From Plantibacter elymi (nom. nud.) (lineage in GTDB: Bacteria > Actinomycetota > Actinomycetes > Actinomycetales > Microbacteriaceae), in contig NZ_FXWJ01000005.1 in the NCBI RefSeq assembly GCF_900177795.1, positions 248,001 through 312,000 of the forward strand: 64,000 nucleotides of DNA, read 5' to 3'. A program made the translations under genes and the position numbers. The notes beneath the pieces were generated by a model that searched no databases, was not told where the DNA came from, and was given only the letters and a program-made list of their open reading frames with translations. Positions 23,248 through 31,278 of this stretch are shown here, piece after piece (within the stretch, counting starts at the first letter, position 1; the number at the start of each line of letters is the position of its first letter).

Positions 23248-25485
23248 ATGACCGCAGCTGTGGACGCACCATCCGGACCCTCGCCAGACGGCGCCGCGCC
23301 GACAGGCCGGTCTGGCCCGCCGATTCCACCGGCACCCTCCTCGGCCGCCAGATCCCGCAGGTTCGGCCGCGGACGGTTCGGTCGCCCCGGCTTCAGCATC
23401 CAGTCGAAGCTGCTCGTCATGCTGCTGCTCGTCAGTGTGGGGGCGTCGATCGTCACCGGGATCGTCGGCTATCTGTCCGGCAGTGACTCGCTGCGCCAGG
23501 CGTCCTTCGAGCGGCTGACCGAGGTCCGGGAGTCCCGCGCCCGAGAGATCACGAACTACTACGACCAGACGCGGGACTCCCTCGTCGTCTACACCCGGGG
23601 AACCACGGTGGTCGACGCGATGAACGGTTTCCACGACGCCTTCCACGAGTTGGAGGAGCAGCCGGTGGACCCGGCGCGCGCGTCGACGGTGACGTCGTTC
23701 TACGAGGACACGTTCGCGCCGGAGCTCGCCGAACGCACCGGTGACGAGGCGGATCCCGCCGCGTTCATCCCGACGAACCCGGCCGAGACCTACCTGCAGT
23801 CGGTGTACACGCCGGGCGACCTCGACTACGACACCGCCATCACCGTCGACGACGCCGGTGACGGGAGCGCCTGGTCGTCCGTGCACGCGCAGTACCACGA
23901 CTACTTCCGCGAGATCATCGACCGCTTCGGCTACGAGGACGCCCTGCTCATCGACGACGAGGGCGACGTCGTCTACAGCGCCTACAAGGGTCCGGACCTC
24001 GGCACGAACGTCCTCACCGGCCCCTACAAGGGCGGGGTGCTCGAGGACGGCTTCACCGCGGCGCTCCGGTCGAACGCGATCGACTACGTGGGCATCACCG
24101 ACTTCGAGCGCTACCAGCCGTCGCTCAACGTCCCGACGCAGTGGATCTTCTCACCGGTCGGCGAGAACGGTCGGATCGACGGGGTGATGGCGCTGCAGGT
24201 CCCGATCGAGGCGATCAACGACATCATGACCGGCTCCGGCCAGTGGGAGCAGGACGGCCTGGGGGAGACCGGCGAGACGTACCTCGCCGGGCCCGATCAA
24301 CTCATGCGCTCGACCTCCCGCCTGCTGATCGAGGACCCGAAGGCGTACGAGCGGGCCGCGGTCGCCGCCGGCACACCGCCGGAGACCGCCGAGCGTGCCG
24401 TGGCCGTCGCCGGGACGATCCAGATCCAACCGACCCGCACCGTCTCGGTCGAGCGTGCGCTCGCGGGCGAGACCGGCACGACCATCGGGCGCGGCTACCT
24501 CGGTGAGGAGAACCTGACGGCGTACACACCGCTCGACATCGACGGGCTCCAGTGGGTGCTCGTCGCACGGATCGACGCGTCTGAAGCCTTTGCGCCGGTG
24601 ACCGACTTCACCCGCAACCTCGTCATCTCGGTGCTCGCCATCGTCGTTGTGGTGTCGTTGCTCTCCCTGCTCCTGGCGCAGGTGTTCGCCCGGCCGGTCC
24701 GGGCGCTCGTCGGCGCGGTGCGGCGCGTGGCCGGTGGCGACTACAGCGTCGAGGTGCCGAACACCCGACGCGACGAGTTCGGCGATCTCGGCACGGCCTT
24801 CAACAACATGAGCCGCAGCCTGAGACTCAAGCAGGAGCTCATCGAGGAGCAGCGAGCGGAGAACGAGAAGCTGCTGCTCACCCTCATGCCGGCGTCGGTC
24901 GCCAAGCGTTACAAGGACGGTGAGGAGACGATCTCCGAGGTCCACCAGGACGTGTCCGTCATCTTCGCCGACCTCGTCGGGTTCGACGACCTGACCCGCG
25001 GCCTCGATCCGGAGCGGGAGCTGTCGATGCTCAACGCGCTGGTCCGCAGCTTCGACGAGGCGGCCGAACGGCTCGGGATCGAGCAGGTGCGGACGCTGCG
25101 GGAAGGGTATCTCGCGAGCTGCGGGCTGATCGTCCCACGTGTCGACAACGTGCGTCGGACCCTCGACTTCGCGCTCGAGATGCGCACGATCGTCGAACGC
25201 TTCAACGCGCAGCACCAGGCGAACCTCACCCTGCGGGTCGGTGTGGACGCCGGTGTCGTGACGAGCGGCCTCGTCGGCCGGACGAGCCTCGCCTACGACA
25301 TGTGGGGCGACGCGGTCAGTCTCGCCAACCAGGTGCAGTCGGTCTCCGGGACGGCCGGCATCTTCGTGAGTCAGCGGGTTCGTGACCGCATGCAGGACAC
25401 CGTGGCGTTCGAGGCCGCCGGCACCGTGGAGACGCGCGGGGGTCCGCAGGCCGTCTGGCAGGTCGTCTCGGGGCCGAAGTCATGA
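23248..25485 (+). CDS. membrane receptor with HAMP and class III cyclase-like domain (altered catalytic residues)
   Basis: A 745-residue protein: Pro/Ser-rich cytoplasmic N-tail, helix at about 50-70, a large dCache-like extracytoplasmic sensor (about 70-455), a second helix (about 460-482), HAMP, a short coiled coil (KQELIEEQRAENEKLLLTL) and a C-terminal adenylate/guanylate cyclase fold. The first metal aspartate is kept (FADLVGF) and YDMWGD is present, but the expected K-T-I-G-D-A is RTLREG and the V-N-x-A-x-R segment is VSLANQ. Thus the purine-binding Lys, second metal Asp, and catalytic Asn and Arg are changed (R, E, S, Q). It may be a weak or non-catalytic cyclase acting as a signalling module. 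The ATG with AGGGGA 8 nt upstream was taken as start. It overlaps the channel gene by ATGA. A possible -10, TAGAGT, is at 23175. Confidence 0.85.
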   Translation: MTAAVDAPSGPSPDGAAPTGRSGPPIPPAPSSAARSRRFGRGRFGRPGFSIQSKLLVMLLLVSVGASIVTGIVGYLSGSDSLRQASFERLTEVRESRAREITNYYDQTRDSLVVYTRGTTVVDAMNGFHDAFHELEEQPVDPARASTVTSFYEDTFAPELAERTGDEADPAAFIPTNPAETYLQSVYTPGDLDYDTAITVDDAGDGSAWSSVHAQYHDYFREIIDRFGYEDALLIDDEGDVVYSAYKGPDLGTNVLTGPYKGGVLEDGFTAALRSNAIDYVGITDFERYQPSLNVPTQWIFSPVGENGRIDGVMALQVPIEAINDIMTGSGQWEQDGLGETGETYLAGPDQLMRSTSRLLIEDPKAYERAAVAAGTPPETAERAVAVAGTIQIQPTRTVSVERALAGETGTTIGRGYLGEENLTAYTPLDIDGLQWVLVARIDASEAFAPVTDFTRNLVISVLAIVVVVSLLSLLLAQVFARPVRALVGAVRRVAGGDYSVEVPNTRRDEFGDLGTAFNNMSRSLRLKQELIEEQRAENEKLLLTLMPASVAKRYKDGEETISEVHQDVSVIFADLVGFDDLTRGLDPERELSMLNALVRSFDEAAERLGIEQVRTLREGYLASCGLIVPRVDNVRRTLDFALEMRTIVERFNAQHQANLTLRVGVDAGVVTSGLVGRTSLAYDMWGDAVSLANQVQSVSGTAGIFVSQRVRDRMQDTVAFEAAGTVETRGGPQAVWQVVSGPKS

Positions 25486-26903
25486 CGCAGGTGTGGCAGG
25501 AGGCGTGGTTCCCCTGGGCCGTGGCGCTGGCCGTCGGCGTCCCCGTGCTGCTCATCGTTCTGACCGAGGTGCTCGGTGCGCTCAACCGCCGGAAGCACGC
25601 GGCGGCGAAACCGATCCGTCTGTTGCGGAACTACGTGGTGCCGGTCGGCGCGGTGTTCGCGCTCCTGGTGTTCGCCACGGCGCGGGCGGACGACAGCACC
25701 TGGGTGCGGATCGTCGGAACCCTCCTCGGGTTCCTCGTGATCCTGCTCATCCTCTCCGCGTTCAACGTCGCCCTGTTCGCGAACGCCGAGGAGGGGTCGT
25801 GGCGCGACCGGATCCCGTCGATCTTCGTCGACCTGGCGCGGCTGGCCCTCATCCTCATCAGCCTCGCGATCCTGTTCTCCTGGGTGTGGGGAGCCGACAT
25901 CGGCGGGCTCGTCACCGCGCTCGGCGTGACGTCGATCGTGATCGGCCTCGCCCTGCAGAACGCGGTCGGCGGGGTCATCTCCGGACTGCTGCTGCTGTTC
26001 GAGCAGCCGTTCCGGCTCGGCGACTGGCTCGACACCGGAAGCGTCCGCGGTCGCGTGGTCGAGGTGAACTGGCGTGCGGTCCACCTCGACACCGGCAACG
26101 GCATCCAGATCGTGCCGAACTCCTCACTCGCCGGGGCGTCGTTCACGAACCTCAGTCAGCCGGTCGGTGCGTACACCGCGAGCGTCGAGGTGACCTTCTC
26201 GACCGACGACCCGCCGGACGACGTGCTCCGACTGCTCCGCGAGGTCGGGTCGGGCCTCCCGATGCTCGAGCCGGGGGATGTCGTGTCCGCCTCCTACCTC
26301 GGTGCCGCGCGGTTCTCCGTCACGCTGCCGGTGTCCGGGCCCTCCACGGCCGACGCCGCCGTCGCCCTGTTCCGCGCCTGGCTCTGGTACGCCTCGCGGC
26401 GCCGCGGTCTCGCGCTCGACGGCGACGGCACCGACCCGATCGCGACGCCGGAGCGCTTGCGGAGTGCCATCGCCGCATTGGCACCGACCCTCCACGCGCG
26501 GGAGGAGGACTACGACGACCTCGCCCGGACGTGCACACTCGAGCGGTACGGGCCGGGGGAGACGATCCAGCAGGCGGGCACCATCCCCGGCGCGATGCGG
26601 TTCCTCGTCGAGGGCGGCGTCCACCTCGCCGTGCCGACGACGGACGGGCTCATCACCTTCCAACGACTCGGCGTCGGCGACTTCATCGGCCAGACGGCGC
26701 TGACGAGAGAGGTCGCCATGGCCGCCGCGATCGCCGACGGGACGACCCTGGTCCTGCGGATGCCGCTGTCCACCATCGACCAGCTCGTGCGCAGCAAGCC
26801 CCGTCTGGCCCAGGAGATCGGCGCCTCGATCGACAACAAGCACCGGCAGGCGCAGGCGGCGCTCGCCGAGGCGGGGATCGTCCGCGGTACGATCGGCCGG
26901 TAG
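25482..26903 (+). CDS. MscS-family channel with C-terminal cyclic-nucleotide-binding-like domain
   Basis: A 473-residue membrane protein. Four N-terminal helices (to about residue 165) end in the pore-lining MscS helix TALGVTSIVIGLALQNAVGGVISGLLLLFEQPFRLGDWL, followed by the beta domain (VPNSSLAGASFTN) and a C-terminal CNB fold (about 345-450; RYGPGETIQQAGTIP, then GDFIGQTALTREVAMAAA). This is the bCNG architecture. In the phosphate-binding cassette the canonical G-E-x-A-L...R-A-A reads G-Q-T-A-L...M-A-A: the ribose-binding Glu is Gln and the phosphate-binding Arg is Met, so ordinary cAMP/cGMP binding is doubtful. It is translationally coupled to the cyclase-like receptor, strongly implying that one controls the other. 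Confidence 0.88.
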   Translation: MTQVWQEAWFPWAVALAVGVPVLLIVLTEVLGALNRRKHAAAKPIRLLRNYVVPVGAVFALLVFATARADDSTWVRIVGTLLGFLVILLILSAFNVALFANAEEGSWRDRIPSIFVDLARLALILISLAILFSWVWGADIGGLVTALGVTSIVIGLALQNAVGGVISGLLLLFEQPFRLGDWLDTGSVRGRVVEVNWRAVHLDTGNGIQIVPNSSLAGASFTNLSQPVGAYTASVEVTFSTDDPPDDVLRLLREVGSGLPMLEPGDVVSASYLGAARFSVTLPVSGPSTADAAVALFRAWLWYASRRRGLALDGDGTDPIATPERLRSAIAALAPTLHAREEDYDDLARTCTLERYGPGETIQQAGTIPGAMRFLVEGGVHLAVPTTDGLITFQRLGVGDFIGQTALTREVAMAAAIADGTTLVLRMPLSTIDQLVRSKPRLAQEIGASIDNKHRQAQAALAEAGIVRGTIGR

Positions 26904-26935
26904 CCAGCAGCCGTCCCCAGCCGAGCGAGGAACCG

Positions 26936-27604
26936 ATGCCGAACCCCGATGGACCGTCCGGGTCGCGGCCGTCGCCTGTCGGCGATTCCGTGACCGAGCG
27001 GATCCGCAACGCGATCTACGACGGGACGCTCGCCTCCGGTGAGCTGCTCATCGAGGAGGAACTCCGGGTGTGGCTCGGCGCTCCGATGGATGCGATCGAC
27101 GCAGCACTCCGGGAACTCGAGCGCGTCGGACTGGTCGAGACGGCTCCGCAGCGGCACACCCGTGTCGCGCAGCCACGGGCCGAGGACCGGACAGCCGTGC
27201 TGCAGACCCTCGGAGCGCTCGTCAGCGGCGTCGTCCGGGTCACCGTCCCGACCTTGACCGCGGGGCAACGGGCCGAGCTCCTGGCGTTCGTCGAGCACAC
27301 GATGACGACGGTGACGGCGGAGGACGCGGATGCGCACGGCCGCTGCGTCTGGGGGCTCGTGGATCGGTTCCTGAAGCACTGCGAGAACCCGGTCCTCGTC
27401 ACGGCGACGAAGGACGTGATCGGCGCCCTGATCTACCGCGTCGCGGCGACGCGGTCGGCTGAGACGGTGGACTGGTCGGATCTGCGGGTCGGGTACCCGC
27501 ACCTCCGCTCCGCGATCGCCTCGGGCGACGCCGTCGGCGCGGAACTCGCGATCGAGCACGTCTTCCGGCTCCAGGTCCCGCTCCACGACCTGGAGGTGCA
27601 CTGA
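26936..27604 (+). CDS. GntR-family transcriptional regulator (FCD-type)
   Basis: A 222-residue regulator. The N-terminal winged helix is GntR-like (VTERIRNAIYDGTLASGELLIEEELRVWLGAPMDAIDAALRELERVGLVETAPQRHTRVA), followed by an all-helical effector-binding domain of FCD size. GCGAGG precedes the ATG. It lies 32 nt after the channel gene on the same strand and may be the third gene of that operon, or be separately expressed. Ligand unknown; the metal-binding histidines typical of FCD proteins are only partly visible. Confidence 0.85.
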   Translation: MPNPDGPSGSRPSPVGDSVTERIRNAIYDGTLASGELLIEEELRVWLGAPMDAIDAALRELERVGLVETAPQRHTRVAQPRAEDRTAVLQTLGALVSGVVRVTVPTLTAGQRAELLAFVEHTMTTVTAEDADAHGRCVWGLVDRFLKHCENPVLVTATKDVIGALIYRVAATRSAETVDWSDLRVGYPHLRSAIASGDAVGAELAIEHVFRLQVPLHDLEVH

Positions 27605-27725
27605 CGGACGACGACATGCGGACCGCGGGCTGTCGCCGGTGGGACGCCTGGCAATAGTCTGCTGGTGACGCGGTGGCCGCCAGTCGACCGCGTCCACGTC
27701 GTCACCACGAGCGAGAAGAGTCCAG

Positions 27726-28517
27726 ATGTCCTCCCCGGAAGTCCCACCCTCCGTCGAACCGACGACCGCATCGCAGCTGCTCGCCGAGGTCGCGGGCACC
27801 TTCCTGCTGGTCTTCGGTCTGGTGGGGACAGCGACCTTCTCCGCGTTCTTCGGCGAGGAGACGTCCAACCCCCTGGGCGTCGGTTTCCTCGGGGTGGCGA
27901 TCGCCCTCGGCCTCTCGGTGACCATCGCCGCCTACGCGTTCGGCCCCATCTCGGGCGGGCACTTCAACCCGGCGGTGACGCTCGGGCTGGCCGCCGCCGG
28001 TCGGTTCCCCTGGCGTGCGACGTGGACGTTCATCCTCGCGCAGCTCGTCGGAGCGTTCCTCGGCGCGCTCACGGTGTTCGGCCTCGCGGCCGGCGGCCCG
28101 GCAGGCTTCCTCGACAAGGCCGTCGCGAGCGGCTTCGTCTCGAACGGCTTCGGTGAGCTCTCGCCCGGCGGATTCGGACTCGTCTCGGCGATCGTGATCG
28201 AGGTCGTCATCACCGCACTCTTCCTCTACGTCATCCTGGGCGTCACGCACACGCGGGCCGCCGCGGGCTTCGCGCCGATCGCCATCGGCGGCACGCTCAC
28301 GCTGTTCCTGTTGATCGCGATCCCGATCGACAACGGCTCGATCAACCCGGCGCGCTCCATCGCGACCGCCATCTTCGGCGGAGGCGACTGGCTCGCGCAG
28401 GTCTGGGTGTTCATCGTGTTCCCGATCATCGGCGCGCTGATCGCCGGATTCAGCTACCGCATCCTGTTCGAGGGGACCCGCCCGGTGGGTTCCCGTCCGG
28501 TCGTGAACCGCAGCTGA
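27726..28517 (+). CDS. aquaporin / glycerol facilitator family channel
   Basis: A 263-residue MIP channel with six helices and two half-helices. Both NPA signatures are present: GGHFNPAVTLG (about residue 80) and GSINPARSIATA (about 205). The segment around the second NPA and a histidine in the fifth helix (VTHTRAAA region) resemble water-selective AqpZ more than GlpF, and no glycerol genes are nearby. GAGAAGAG lies 6 nt before the ATG, and a -10 TAGTCT is at 27655-27660. A clear terminator follows. Confidence 0.92.
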   Translation: MSSPEVPPSVEPTTASQLLAEVAGTFLLVFGLVGTATFSAFFGEETSNPLGVGFLGVAIALGLSVTIAAYAFGPISGGHFNPAVTLGLAAAGRFPWRATWTFILAQLVGAFLGALTVFGLAAGGPAGFLDKAVASGFVSNGFGELSPGGFGLVSAIVIEVVITALFLYVILGVTHTRAAAGFAPIAIGGTLTLFLLIAIPIDNGSINPARSIATAIFGGGDWLAQVWVFIVFPIIGALIAGFSYRILFEGTRPVGSRPVVNRS

Positions 28518-28535
28518 GTCGTCCGAGCGTCGCCC

Positions 28536-28565
28536 GCACCCCGTCCGCCCTGGTGGACGGGGTGC
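28536..28565 (+). terminator. Terminator after the aquaporin gene
   Basis: GCACCCCGTCC pairs perfectly with GGACGGGGTGC around an 8-nt loop, 18 nt after the stop codon, followed by GTCGTTTC. Confidence 0.7.
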
Positions 28566-28674
28566 GTCGTTTCGGGCCGGCACCCCGCGAACGCGGGCAA
28601 CCCGCATTGGGGGACGCGCTTTCCACGGGCACCGAGCATGCTTGAGGTTCGAGCGCCGGAACCTTGGAGGGGCG

Positions 28675-29190
28675 ATGACGATGACCGAACGCGACGCCCC
28701 CACGAACGCGTGGGTGGGTCCGCTGCAGGACGGCGGCAGCATGCCCGATGCGCCGCTGCCACCGGACGTCGCCTGGGAGCTCCTCCGGGAGGCGCTCGTC
28801 GAGGACTTCATCGACGACCTCCCGCGTCCGGTCCGGACGGCGGAACTCGCCGCGCGGCTCCATGTGAGCCGAGCGTCCCTGATGACCAACATCCGTCGTG
28901 GCAATGTCGTCGCGAACCGTCGCGCCGGCCGATGGGAGATCGACACCGTCGCGAGCCGCACCTATCTGCGGTCGGCCATCCTCAGCCTGGGTGAACGTCG
29001 TCGGGCGCTGAGCGGTGTCGATGAAGACCGCTCCGCGACCGTGCAACTGACGCTCAGCGGACGCGCGTCAGAGGTCCTCTCGGACCTCATGCAGGACACG
29101 CACCTGTCCGCTCCCGAGCTCGTCGCCATCGCGCTCGACCGGTTCCGGAGCAATCCCGTCGACGCCGGCGTCGGCATCGACGGACACTGA
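28675..29190 (+). CDS. helix-turn-helix protein of unknown function
   Basis: A 171-residue soluble protein. The middle (VRTAELAARLHVSRASLMTNIRRGNVVANRRAGRWEIDTVASRTYL) looks like an excisionase/MerR-like HTH for DNA binding. The C-terminal 60 residues (ATVQLTLSGRASEVLSDLMQDTHLSAPELVAIALDRF) have a strand-helix-helix pattern reminiscent of ribbon-helix-helix proteins. TTGGAGGGG precedes the ATG. It stands alone between two terminators. I do not recognise a named family; a DNA-binding regulator is the best guess. Confidence 0.7.
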   Translation: MTMTERDAPTNAWVGPLQDGGSMPDAPLPPDVAWELLREALVEDFIDDLPRPVRTAELAARLHVSRASLMTNIRRGNVVANRRAGRWEIDTVASRTYLRSAILSLGERRRALSGVDEDRSATVQLTLSGRASEVLSDLMQDTHLSAPELVAIALDRFRSNPVDAGVGIDGH

Positions 29191-29233
29191 CCGACCCGGA
29201 GTGACGATCGACCGCTGACCGCCACAGACGCGA

Positions 29234-29265
29234 ACGGCCGGGCGCCCATCGGGACCCCCGGCCGT
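29234..29265. terminator. Bidirectional terminator between convergent genes
   Basis: ACGGCCGGG pairs with CCCGGCCGT across a 14-nt loop, sitting between the HTH gene (rightward) and the MT0933-like gene (leftward). Confidence 0.6.
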
Positions 29266-29286
29266 CACACGCCTCGAGCGGTCGGA

Positions 29287-29496
29287 CTACTCGTTGCCGA
29301 CGGCCTTGTCCGCTGCGTCGCGGGCCCCGTCGATCTGCTCGTCGAACTTGCCGCCGGTGACCTTCTTGGCCGCGTCGGCCACGCTGCCGAGGAGTTTGTC
29401 GCTGATGTCCTCGGCCTGTTCGCTCTTCAGCGCGTCCTTGACCTTGTTGTCCTTCAGGAATTCCTGAGCCTTCTTGGTGATGTCGTCGAGTGCCAT
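29287..29496 (-). CDS. MT0933-like (Rv0909 antitoxin family) small protein
   Basis: A 69-residue, lysine/aspartate-rich, helix-forming protein starting MALDDITKKAQEFLKDNKVKDAL with a C-terminal QIDGARDAADKAVG. It matches the MT0933-type antitoxin family, named after mycobacterial Rv0909, whose toxin Rv0910 is a START-like protein. No START-like toxin gene is next to it here, so an antitoxin role is not supported locally; many actinobacteria carry solitary copies. CAGGAGCG precedes the ATG. Confidence 0.8.
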   Translation of the reverse strand: MALDDITKKAQEFLKDNKVKDALKSEQAEDISDKLLGSVADAAKKVTGGKFDEQIDGARDAADKAVGNE

Positions 29497-29614
29497 TCGT
29501 CGCTCCTGTTCATCGGGCCCGTTCGGGCGTCGGGATCATTCTTCGCCGTCGGCCGGGGTTCTGGCTAGCCCCTTGTCGGAGCTCGCAGGTCGCCCGGGCG
29601 GTCGACGGGAGGCC

Positions 29615-30403
29615 TCAGTCGGCGAGGTCGACCGGCCCGCCCCGGTCGTCGAGCATGCCGGTCATGAGTTCGATCTCCGCCTGCTGGCTCGCGATCACTG
29701 CTCGTGTGAAGGCTAGCGCTGTCGCGTTCGTGGTCCGCGGCTGCAAGGCCTCGGCCATCTCGACCGCGCCCTGATGGTGGGCGATCATCAGGGTGAGGAA
29801 CACCCGCTCCGCCTGGAGACCGGACGCCGCCGTCAGCTGGTCGATCTGGGCGGGTGTGGCGAGGCCCGGCATCGGGTCGCCCGGGGTGTGGGTGGACCCC
29901 GGCGTCGCCGTGTCGCCGCCATGCGCGTGGCCGCTCGCACCGGTGAGCGTGGGCAGCGTCATCCACGTCATGTCCGGCTGCCGTGAACCCTGCGGCAGGT
30001 TCCACTGGACGAGCCAGTCGTACAACTGGCCCGACTGCTGCGCCTGGGTGGTCGCGATGTCGTACGCGAGGGTGCGTACGTCGATCGCGTCCGTCCGGTC
30101 GCGGATGATCATGGCGAGTTCCACGCCCTGGTTGTGGTGCACCTGCATGTCGCGCGAGAAGCCCGCTTCGGCACTCGTCGTGGTGGGTGTCGGGTCGGCG
30201 AGCGTGCTGAGCCGACCGACCGAGAAACCGATCGCCGCGGCGACCATGATCGCGACGACGGCCATCGCGGCGATGACGACGCGGGTCCGGCTGGAGCCGT
30301 CGGGGGAGCCTTGCGCCTCCCAGGCGGCGAGTTCCTCGTCGGTCACGCCGCCGTCGGCCGGTTCACCGGTCGCCGGGGCGTCGGATGTGCTCGCCGGGGT
30401 CAA
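29615..30403 (-). CDS. DUF305 membrane-anchored protein
   Basis: About 262 residues: a cytoplasmic acidic N-tail, one helix (VVIAAMAVVAIMVAAAIGFSVG), then two DUF305 four-helix units, recognisable from FSRDMQVHHNQGVELAMII and FLTLMIAHHQGAVEMAEAL. The paired histidines (HH) of each unit suggest metal or copper binding, as in ferritin-like DUF305 proteins. The start is uncertain: I chose TTG at 30401-30403, four bases past the stop of the preceding DUF3105 gene, because of the coupling; a GTG at 30346 is the alternative. The conserved DUF3105-DUF305 pairing suggests a shared envelope function. Confidence 0.8.
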   Translation of the reverse strand: MTPASTSDAPATGEPADGGVTDEELAAWEAQGSPDGSSRTRVVIAAMAVVAIMVAAAIGFSVGRLSTLADPTPTTTSAEAGFSRDMQVHHNQGVELAMIIRDRTDAIDVRTLAYDIATTQAQQSGQLYDWLVQWNLPQGSRQPDMTWMTLPTLTGASGHAHGGDTATPGSTHTPGDPMPGLATPAQIDQLTAASGLQAERVFLTLMIAHHQGAVEMAEALQPRTTNATALAFTRAVIASQQAEIELMTGMLDDRGGPVDLAD

Positions 30404-30407
30404 CGGA

Positions 30408-31112
30408 TCAGACCTTGCCGGGGCCGTCGATCGCGCCGGTGCAGGCCGCGCCGGGCTCCGGGACGTTGTTGCTCTTCCAGAACTCCTCGAAGAAGTCGGC
30501 GATGCGCGCGTCACTCGCGTTGTTGACCTGCAGCTGTGAGTTCCAGCCGCTCAGCACGATGGGCGAGGGGAGGTCGGACTTCGGCGACAGGACGACGTAG
30601 GTGGTGGGGAGCAGCTCCTTGAGCTTCGTGAGCTCCGCGTCGCTGAGGGACGGGTCGTAGGTGACCCAGATCGCGCCGTGCTCGAGGGAGTGGACCGCGT
30701 TCTCGTTGGTCTGCTCCTCGGTGTAGACACCGCAGTTCAGCCAGTACTGGTTGTGCGGGCCACCGGCCGGCGGGTTCTGCGGGTAGTCGACCGTGCCCTC
30801 GACGTGCTCCGAGGTGTTCTGGAACAGTTCCACGCCCGCGATGTCCTGGCCGGTGCCGGTGCCGCCGCCGGGGTAGCTGGCGTTCTTCGGCAGGGTGAGG
30901 ACGACGCTCGTGATGAGGACGGCGATGACGGCCACGCCGCCCACGACACCGGCCCAGATCCCGATGCGGCGGTTGCGGTTCTTCCGCTTCTGCGCCTGCT
31001 TGAACGCCGCGACCTTGGCCTGACGCTGGGCTTCGCGCTCCTGCTTCACGCTCTGCTGCTTGACGGCGGGCGGGACGGGGGTGTTCTTGGGGCGATCTGC
31101 TGCAGGGGTCAC
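30408..31112 (-). CDS. DUF3105 membrane-anchored protein
   Basis: A 234-residue protein: a highly charged Lys/Gln/Arg-rich cytoplasmic N-terminus (about 50 residues, helix-forming), one transmembrane helix (IGIWAGVVGGVAVIAVLITSVVLTL) and an extracytoplasmic DUF3105 domain with the family marks VDYPQNPPAGGPHN, YWLNCGVY, ENAVHSLEHGAIWVTYDP and two conserved cysteines. Histidines in GGPHN and SLEHGA may bind metal. GTG start with GAGAGG upstream. It is divergent from mntH; a shared intergenic region carries metal-regulator-like palindromes. Confidence 0.88.
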   Translation of the reverse strand: MTPAADRPKNTPVPPAVKQQSVKQEREAQRQAKVAAFKQAQKRKNRNRRIGIWAGVVGGVAVIAVLITSVVLTLPKNASYPGGGTGTGQDIAGVELFQNTSEHVEGTVDYPQNPPAGGPHNQYWLNCGVYTEEQTNENAVHSLEHGAIWVTYDPSLSDAELTKLKELLPTTYVVLSPKSDLPSPIVLSGWNSQLQVNNASDARIADFFEEFWKSNNVPEPGAACTGAIDGPGKV

Positions 31113-31128
31113 GGGGGCCTCTCGAAAA

Positions 31129-31144
31129 AGTTGTATGCGTAACT
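31129..31144 (-). promoter_or_regulatory. Inverted repeat upstream of DUF3105
   Basis: AGTT-GTATGCGT-AACT lies 17 nt upstream of the DUF3105 start. It shares AGTTG, TATGCGT and AACTA with the MarR operator at 3629, apart from two single-base gaps, which may be chance. Confidence 0.3.
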
Positions 31145-31239
31145 ATCGAACCAGATGTGCTTCCAGGGGCCGTTCCGGCGCCTGACGATGCGCAGTCGAT
31201 TCTCAGGCTCATCCAAGCAGACGGCGGGTGAATCCAAGA

Positions 31240-31276
31240 GTTAGCCTCGTCTAACAAATGTAGCGCGGTATTGCTA
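31240..31276 (+). promoter_or_regulatory. DtxR/MntR-type operator region of mntH
   Basis: GTTAG-N6-CTAAC (31240-31255) and TAGC-N8-GCTA (31261-31276) are inverted repeats immediately before the mntH ATG. They resemble TTAGG/CCTAA-type DtxR-family boxes, and a DtxR-family gene lies just downstream of mntH. Binding would block the mntH promoter when metal is plentiful. Confidence 0.55.
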
Positions 31277-31278
31277 AC

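Noticed and set aside
29287-29496. Rv0909/Rv0910-type toxin-antitoxin pair
   Set aside because: The small antitoxin-family protein has no START-like toxin neighbour; it is listed only as a family member.
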